Source: Metallyticus violacea (taxonomy: Eukaryota; Arthropoda; Insecta; Mantodea; Metallyticidae). From it: DNA of 64,000 bases. Each line of letters opens with the position of its first letter. Positions within the stretch are counted from its first letter, which is position 1. The position numbers and the translations under genes are program-made. Positions 58,070-64,000 of this stretch are shown here, one piece after another. Location of the stretch: assembly GCA_030762175.1 (NCBI GenBank), contig CM060833.1, forward strand, positions 67,605,001 through 67,669,000. Reading direction: 5' to 3'. The notes below the pieces were generated by a model. It did no database searches and was not told where the DNA came from. It saw only the letters and a list, made by a program, of their open reading frames with translations.

Positions 58070-58385
58070 TAAAGAAGAAAGAGAGGGGATTGCATGGTTA
58101 AGAACTTGGGTATAGGGGTTAAATGGGCAAAGAAATGCAAGACAAATGACTTTATGTATGGGAAGAGAAAATGTAGAACATATATTGTTCGAATGTAAAG
58201 AAATTGAGTTATCGAAAAGGGACAGTATAGGTAAAAATGGCTCAAAATGAACAGAACAATGCCAATGTGTATCTATGAAAAAATTATAAGAACATAGGTC
58301 TTTTACTTGTTCCAAAATTTATTAAAAAAAAAAAAAAAAAAAAAAAAATGGAAATGGACAGTTAAAAAAAAGAGAGAATGATAAT
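58070..58385 (+). mobile_element. LINE-X C-terminal fragment
   Basis: Translation gives EERERGIAWLRTWV and ENVEHILFECKEIE, matching the NEERKGIAWL and DVKHIIYECKE region of LINE-X near 50935-51070. A 25-nt adenine run follows at 58324-58348 and an imperfect (ATGT)n at 58390-58425. Short and decayed. Confidence 0.7.
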
Positions 58386-58477
58386 TAAATATGTATGTAT
58401 GTATGTATGTATGCTTGTATGCTTGTATATGCATCAATTTACATAAATATTTCCGAATATGTCTGTTAATGCTCTAG

Positions 58478-59040
58478 CAGCTGCAATTTTTGTTTTCTCT
58501 CAATGAAACTCTGCATATCAATTAACAAACAATTCATAGAGTTTGTTAGCCAGCAAAATTGGTCCATTGCAGGCGTGGATTAACCTAAAGCGAAAATTAA
58601 AAAATCACTCCAGCAGCTACAACTTTTATTTTTTCTCAACAAAATTTGGTGTGTTCCTTTTAAATAAAATAAAATTTGTTTCTGAATAGACCATTAGGGG
58701 TATACCTGAAAATGAAATATAATGGGGGTTAAAGTAAAACTTTTTTTTTAGTTTTAAATCGCTCTAGTGGGCACATTTTTTTTTTTGTTTTTTCTCAACA
58801 AAATTAACATGTGCCATTGAAATAAAAATAAGAAAAATTTTCATTTTTTTGGAACAAACCTAGGTATATACAATTTAAATAAAATAAGAAAAATAGTTTC
58901 TGAAAATCAGAGAAATCGGACCATTAGGTGTGGAAATATACCTGAAAACCATAATTTAAAAATGCTCTAGTGGCACAAATTTCTCTGTTCTAGCACTCTG
59001 TAATACCCTTCACAAATTCAACTTGCTGAGAAATTCACTT
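58478..59040. repeat. Degenerate tandem repeat, about four units of 130-205 bp
   Basis: Units begin near 58478, 58608, 58763 and 58968 with GCTCTAGYRG or ACTCCAGCAG. Each continues with a T-rich TTTTCTCAACAAAATT segment and an ATT-AAATAAAATAAGAAAA stretch. Variation between units is large, so this is an old minisatellite-like array. No coding. Confidence 0.65.
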
Positions 59041-59187
59041 AGTTAACGTAGCTCCTGCATAACAAGCTTTTTCAATTAAAATGTAAATTGGAACTTGCAC
59101 AGTGAAGCTAATCATATTAATTGATATCACTATATGATTCAGTTGAACTACACACTCTTACATCTTAACTTACTTTTCATAAATGTA

Positions 59188-59228
59188 TGGAACCGGTTTC
59201 GAGAACATTTAGTTCCCATCTTCAGTCA
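59188..59228 (-). ncRNA. Hammerhead motif, family 1b, left arm
   Basis: Minus strand: CTGAAGA intact, extra T, stem II GGGAAC/GTTCTC with loop TAAAT, GAAA, stem III ACCGGT, triplet GTT. Stem I is weakened (TGA against CCA). Confidence 0.7.
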
Positions 59229-59893
59229 GGCTAAAGTTCAACTGTCGGATCATTCGTTGAGCTGTGGGAATATGTATTCTGCTCTGGTGGCGGTGTGATA
59301 AACTTGTAGTTTACGTTTTCATCTCCAGCAATGTCGAAGTTCATTAGACTGTCTTTGTATTTGTAGATTTAGATTTTTTCCTAGGTTACTAGTTCCATAG
59401 GTCCTTGTACTGATTTTAATAATTTTGCTTTATTTATTATGTCGTGATTTTGTGTCCAAAAGTGATATGCTACTGCTCATTTCTCTATTTGTTTGTACTT
59501 TATGTTCCTGAAATGTTCCTTTAACTGTGTGCCTATGTTTCTCTGCAGAATGTGAAAAAATCTACATTGGAAAAACAAATAAAACATAGGCACACAGTTA
59601 AAGGAACATTTCAGGAACATAAAGTACAAACAAATAGAGAAATGAGCAGTAGCATATCACTTTTGGACACAAAATCACAACATAATAAATAAAGCAAAAT
59701 TATTAAAATCAGTATAAGGACCTATGGAACTAGTAACCTGGGAAAAAATCTAAATCTACAAATACAAAGACAGTCTAATGAACTTTGACATTGCCGGAGA
59801 TGAAAACATAAGCTACAAGTTTATCACACTACCACCAGAGCAGAATACATATTCCCACAGCTCAACGAATGATTTGACAGTTGAACTTTAGCC

Positions 59894-59934
59894 TGGCTGA
59901 AGATGGGAACTAAATGTTCTCGAAACCGGTTCCA
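59894..59934 (+). ncRNA. Hammerhead motif, family 1b, right arm, core intact
   Basis: Stem I TGG/CCA, CTGAAGA, extra T, stem II GGGAAC/GTTCTC, GAAA, palindromic stem III ACCGGT, triplet GTT. All canonical core bases are present apart from the additional T. GTT is an allowed but slower triplet in hammerheads generally. Confidence 0.75.
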
Positions 59935-60189
59935 TACATTTGTGAAAAGTAAGTGAAGATATAAGAGTGTGTGGTTCAACTGATTCATACAATGATATCA
60001 ATTAAGGCTTTTTCAAATTGATCATTGCCTGCTCCGACTTCTTTAAATTTTCTATCTTACAGACTTTGATAAAAATAATCTTTTCAATTTTGACCATTAT
60101 AATCTTGTTTATCTTTCTAGTCCATCCTCCTAATAATGTGTTTCCTTTGCCACTTTATGTATTCAATGGTAATTTGAAAAATTATCAGA

Positions 60190-60460
60190 ATGGCTATGAA
60201 ACTCTTTGAAGCTCCTCTTATTTTTCAACATAGTTTCCTTTAACATTAATGCAGTAAGTGTAATAATGCTCTAAAGTCTTTACACCATCACAAAAGTTAG
60301 ATCCCTTCAAACAACAACTGCTTCAAGTTTTCCATCAGTCAAACCTTTTACCAGTCAGGAATTTTTCCATTTTTAGTAAGAGATGGAAGTCTGATGGAGC
60401 CAAATCAAGTGAATATCGTAGGAGTAGCAAATCATATTTCACTTCATTTTTTTATAATGT
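60190..60460 (-). mobile_element. mariner C-terminal fragment
   Basis: Minus strand near 60430-60370 reads SLDLAPSDFHLLLKMEKFLT (third-Asp block SPDLAPSDF), and near 60280-60215 VKTLEHYYTYCINVKGNYVE, the usual mariner transposase end. Only the last third of the protein is present and it has stops. No terminal repeat was found. Confidence 0.75.
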
Positions 60461-60649
60461 AGATACCTGGTGGGGATAAGCATTGTCTTGTTAACCTTGC
60501 AGCAGGTGTGCTTAATTCTGTCACAAGAAGGCACATATTATACAGTTTACAACATGGATGTTTATAAGTAATAACAAGACATTTCTGGGGAAATTGGATA
60601 ATATATTGAAAGAAACAGATTACATGCTTTGTTTTAAGATGCTATAACA

Positions 60650-62060
60650 ATACATTAGTTATTCTAGTTCTCGATGGCACCAGTTTGTTTCATTCAACAT
60701 TTTATCACACCTTTCATAGCAACTTGCCTTTTTGTATGCTTTTTGCAAGCAAAGTTTTTGCTTCCATCACATTTAACTGAATTGGATCAATTTTTTTAAT
60801 GTCCATCTAAGATGTCTGTCCTTCGTTTCTTCATCGGAGGTTCACGGATCTGATCTTCAGAAGCTAATGATTCAACATAGAACAGTGTAAGAAATACTGT
60901 GAGATTGGCTGGGCTGTTCTTTCATAAGACCTTCTGCTAGCTGCTTGAGACAAATACTCTTCTTGAAGCTGCCTCCAGTTTCACAAAGGAAAAAATATTT
61001 GTGAATTGATGCCTGCAATGTTCAAAAATGTGAAAAATAGAGCCAGTGAAACTAAAGTGTTATCCTTCTGAAATCCACATATTGGTTTTCAAATTTCTCT
61101 TCTCTTGCTAGGCAGAAATTCTGGAGGAATTCTCTCATCCTATTCTTCCTCAGTGTTCTAACACAGGCGATTCTCTTCTGCAGCAAATATTTAGAAAGGG
61201 AGTAGTTGTGTATTAATTGGCAGTTGTTAGATTTTTGTTACAATTTTCTATTGGCACTACATAAGTCTCTTCATTATGTCATCTTTCACATCACATAATG
61301 CAAACATTTTACCTCATATTTAACTGGTTTGCAGGGCATGTACTGTATCCATCCACAGAGACCTCTGAAAGAGTGAAGCATTTCAACTATTATGGTAAAT
61401 TCGCTCATGCTGTAACAGTTCGTACAGTTAGCAACAAAAGCCTCCAACATGGTACCAATTGCAGTCAACTTAGTTTTTTTCCTGGCATCCATTGTTTCTA
61501 TATGATCAAACTGCATACAATGTAGAAGGAACAGAAACCATTTATAACTCATTACAGTCCTATGCAGTTGCATTCCTGTTCCATCTGCTGCCCAAGGTTT
61601 CATTACATTTGCATAATGTCCCTTTATAGTTCCAATCAAGAAAATAATACCCAGCAATGTCACCTTATTATCCCTTTCACATGAGAACTGGTGTGTGTCT
61701 CACTGTATACTTATATACATATTCGTATAGTTCACAATTCTATCAATAATATCAATATCAATTATTTTCAGAAAAGCACCAACTTTATTATTGATATTCA
61801 TTACACTCTTGGAGGCTGGAAAATTTTTTATGATATTTTTCTCTTTGTTTTTGAAGTTTTAGCACACTCATTTTTACCCCACTGTGTAACTTTTTCTCGT
61901 CCAATAAAGAATTCCTGCACTTCTTTTAGCTCGTAGAGATCATTGCCATCCACCCCTTCCTGTTCAGACTCACTAATGTGATTTTCTTATTCAAAGCTCT
62001 CATAACTCACCTTCTTCAAATAGTTTGTGAATCTCCTCATCCGATAAACCCTTTGAACTA
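60650..62060 (-). mobile_element. piggyBac-like transposon relic, second copy
   Basis: Minus-strand pieces in order: an N-terminal acidic and linker part near 61990-61830 (FFIGREKVTQWGKN-like). Then the frame 61286-61663 reads TLLGIIFLIGTIKGH, WAADGTGMQLHRTVMSYKWF, TAIGTMLEAFVANC and FRGLCGWIQYMPCKPVKYEV, which is the catalytic-domain region of piggyBac transposases. A C-terminal part follows (KQLAEGL-like near 60930, CKKHTKRQ near 60755). The central part between 61286 and about 61130 is shortened. It is opposite in orientation to the 6-9.5 kb copy; whether they are the same family cannot be decided by eye. Confidence 0.82.
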
Positions 62061-63242
62061 AAAATAAATTATAAAAATAATAAATACACTTGCCCACATA
62101 ACCAGGTTTACAAACTGAAAGTGTAATCAGAAAACGAATGATTAAGTGCATTTTAATGGTTATTACATTTGCCTTTGCATATTGCTGACTCCTAGAGCCA
62201 AGCACATATCCATTACAGGAGCAGGCTCGTTATACTTTTTACAACATTCAACACCTCATTACTTAGAATACACTGCGCTAACTGAGAAAGGTAAGCAAAT
62301 AAACAGTAACTGTCATCACGTTTAGTAAGCATTAACAATGGAATAAATTGCAGTGATGAGATAGCTCAAGGTAACATCGATATAGCATAAATAATGCTTG
62401 TGTTGTACTTTTTACAACAGTGAGCCTGCTGGAAGGTTAAAAGATGACCTTCTACTTTAATAAACCTGGTCTTTTCTCTAGTTGGTCTCAAGGGTCTCCA
62501 CCAGTAGAAGCCAGTCAATCAGCACTATCTCTTTAGCACTAGACAATTAAAACCATTTCAGTCTTGAACACAAGTTCTACCTAACTGACTGACTTATTTT
62601 CTTCGGCAGGGAGTCAGTTGTCACTGCAGGCATTTTGCACATAATTAACTGTTAATGCACAATTCCTTCATTAAAATGTGATATACCTATTCACCTAAAA
62701 TGCCTACAGCTTTAGCAATTTCAGTCATTTTTGATTGACAATGCTCCAATTGTGCACCTTTTCAATATTTTAGATTCTGTAGCATATCTTGGCTACTAAT
62801 ACTTTGAGTCATCTTCTAAGCTCTCACAATATCTTAAAACTCTGTTCTTTATTTCAAAACCATAAACATTGATAAAGCAGAGGCTTAATAAGTGTTTTTA
62901 ATTTATATGAAGGAATATCAAAACTTTTTTCATAAAGTACTTCATTATTTACAATATTTTATGTTTTCCATTTTCCAATATGTGGTGCAACAATTAGTTA
63001 TATGCACTATAGTTTCCATTGAAAGGAGTATTACTGCAGTGTGTTTCTATGGAAAGTGGCAATGGTTTAGCATAACAAGTTGAAACTACCAGTACTTCTA
63101 TAGGTCATTCTGAGAACTTTTAAAATTATCCATTTATGAATTATTATTACCCTAAATTATGATCACTGTTCCATTAAAGAGCTTCTTCTATCATTCTTCC
63201 TATATTGCAAGAAACGTTAAATGTTTTTGTCTTTTACTTAAC
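62061..63242. other. No gene recognised
   Basis: 1.2 kb of AT-rich sequence on which I can place no domain or repeat. Confidence 0.4.
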
Positions 63243-63471
63243 TATTTCCAAGTTTTAATTGATATCATAGTATGATTCAGTTGAACTACACACTCTTAAA
63301 GCTTCACTTACTTTTCATAAATGTATGGAACCGGTTTCGAGAACATTTAGTTCCCATCTTCAGCCAGGCTAGAGCTTTAAGAGTGTGTAGTTCAACTGAA
63401 TCATACTATATCAATTAATATGATTGGCTTAACTGTGCAAGTTCCAATTTACATTTAAGTATTTCCAAGTT
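63243..63471. mobile_element. Palindromic ribozyme element, 12-bp target duplication
   Basis: The body is 63255-63459 (205 bp), with TATTTCCAAGTT repeated exactly at 63243-63254 and 63460-63471. The outer arms (GATTCAGTTGAACTACACAC and its complement near 63387-63406) enclose one hammerhead on the minus strand. The right end, ATGATTGGCTTAACTGTGCA then AGTTCCAATTTACATT, matches the left end of the 59-kb palindrome in inverse. No coding capacity. This is a minimal form of the same family. Confidence 0.9.
63326..63366 (-). ncRNA. Hammerhead motif, family 1b, core intact
   Basis: Minus strand: TGG, CTGAAGA, extra T, GGGAAC/GTTCTC stem II, GAAA, ACCGGT, GTT, CCA. The 41 bases are identical to those at 59894-59934. 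Confidence 0.75.
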
Positions 63472-64000
63472 GTTTTTCTGCTTAGTTAGAGAGAGCAAAA
63501 GCTTGCAGCAAGCTACTATTTATACCTGCAAAGCACTGTAAATTCACGTGATGATTTCAACAAATATCCTGCAAAAGCAGCAGCAGCTATCACAGCTAAT
63601 AATATTCTCCTACAGTAAGATAATGCCACACTAGTCTCATGTAATTTGATAAATATTTCTTTCATCAGTTGGCAACTCTTTCCTCTACTTCCCCCTCTCT
63701 CTCCTTTCTTGTCCAACATACTTTACAAACTCTCAAGCATTAGCTGCTCGACTCAAGTGGAAATTTTGTGACAGTCTCTGTTATTTGTTCTAATTGGATT
63801 ATCACCTCTATCGGGGAAGTTTTGATTTTCATTCGCTTTAAAGCAAATCAGGAAATTGACAAAAAAATATATATGGACTCACAGATATCAAGAAAAAATA
63901 GCATGATTAGCATTTTATGCCATTTATTCCATCAATGTCACTTTAGCAACAGCCAATCAGAAAAAAACAAATACTGCCCAATCCACCTCTTTTTTTTTTT
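63472..64000. other. No gene recognised
   Basis: The window's right end. A short frame at 63516-63719 has no recognisable feature. A T-run begins at about 63991 and may be the tail of another insertion. Confidence 0.4.

Larger units (their letters stand above)
59064..60016. mobile_element. Large PLE palindrome: two GIY-YIG ends with ribozymes, tail to tail outward
   Basis: Two arms of about 400 bp pair along almost their whole length (for example CTAGTTCCATAGGTCC near 59385 and its complement near 59715). In the right arm, plus strand, the text runs IYIGKTNKT (the YIG motif, about 59560), a decayed GIY-YIG body, KYKDSLMNFDIAGDEN, and a short Pro-rich C-terminus. A hammerhead follows at 59894-59934, then the GTGAAAAGTAAGTGAAG tail. 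The left arm holds the mirror copy with a hammerhead at 59188-59228 on the minus strand. AAGCTTTTTCAA (59064-59075) and AGGCTTTTTCAA (60005-60016) form a 12-bp duplication with one mismatch, so the palindrome inserted as one unit. Confidence 0.85.

Noticed and set aside
63516..63719. 67-aa ORF with an Ala-rich segment
   Set aside because: No motif, no homologous context, and a length expected by chance in this amount of sequence.

Overview
The window is eukaryotic, AT-rich repeat DNA from an invertebrate animal, most likely an arthropod. The evidence is the mix of elements: jockey/CR1-like and R1/I-like LINEs, Penelope-like retroelements (PLEs) with GIY-YIG endonuclease, a Ty3/gypsy element, mariner, piggyBac, hAT and CACTG-ended DNA transposons, and two tRNA-headed SINE families. 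No bacterial operon, rRNA gene or functional tRNA gene was seen, and the species cannot be named from the sequence.

Layout. 0-12.3 kb: a jockey LINE 3' end, a hAT MITE with a perfect target duplication, a CpG-rich patch (about 3.24-3.80 kb), a CACTG-ended DNA transposon, and a piggyBac relic split by a SINE and a mariner. A ribozyme motif and an R1/I-like LINE end follow. 14.2-20.8 kb: SINE copies, two PLE fragments, and tandem 3' tails of a LINE called LINE-X here. 21-25 kb: a near-full-length LINE whose first ORF keeps the signature blocks of an SGNH (GDSL-type) hydrolase. 25.5-33.1 kb: a decayed R1/I-like LINE broken up by a Tc1/mariner-like transposon, a SINE and a PLE. 33.2-40.0 kb: the only host-gene candidate, a minus-strand C2H2 zinc-finger gene. 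It has a 13-finger last exon, a phase-compatible 59-nt upstream exon at 39955-40013, and decayed extra fingers beyond the stop; its 5' end is not found. 42.4-54.8 kb: one gypsy element with both LTRs and a 4-bp target duplication, carrying at least five later insertions. 54.9-64 kb: mariner, jockey, PLE and piggyBac relics, a degenerate minisatellite, and palindromic PLE tails.

Main find. The window holds about a dozen copies of compact hammerhead-ribozyme-like motifs of several sequence families. Several sit in autonomous-sized PLE fragments just after the GIY-YIG coding end. Others lie in free-standing elements of about 140-210 bp, with no protein-coding capacity, flanked by direct repeats of 11-12 bp. 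Several are tail-to-tail palindromes. One has landed inside the endonuclease-coding part of another PLE. This looks like a family of small ribozyme elements mobilised by Penelope machinery. Hammerhead motifs in PLEs are known in general; the compact palindromic non-coding forms, their constant duplication length and the shared extra U before stem II are the points worth following up. The second main find is a SINE family whose body resembles the conserved domain of Meta-SINEs.
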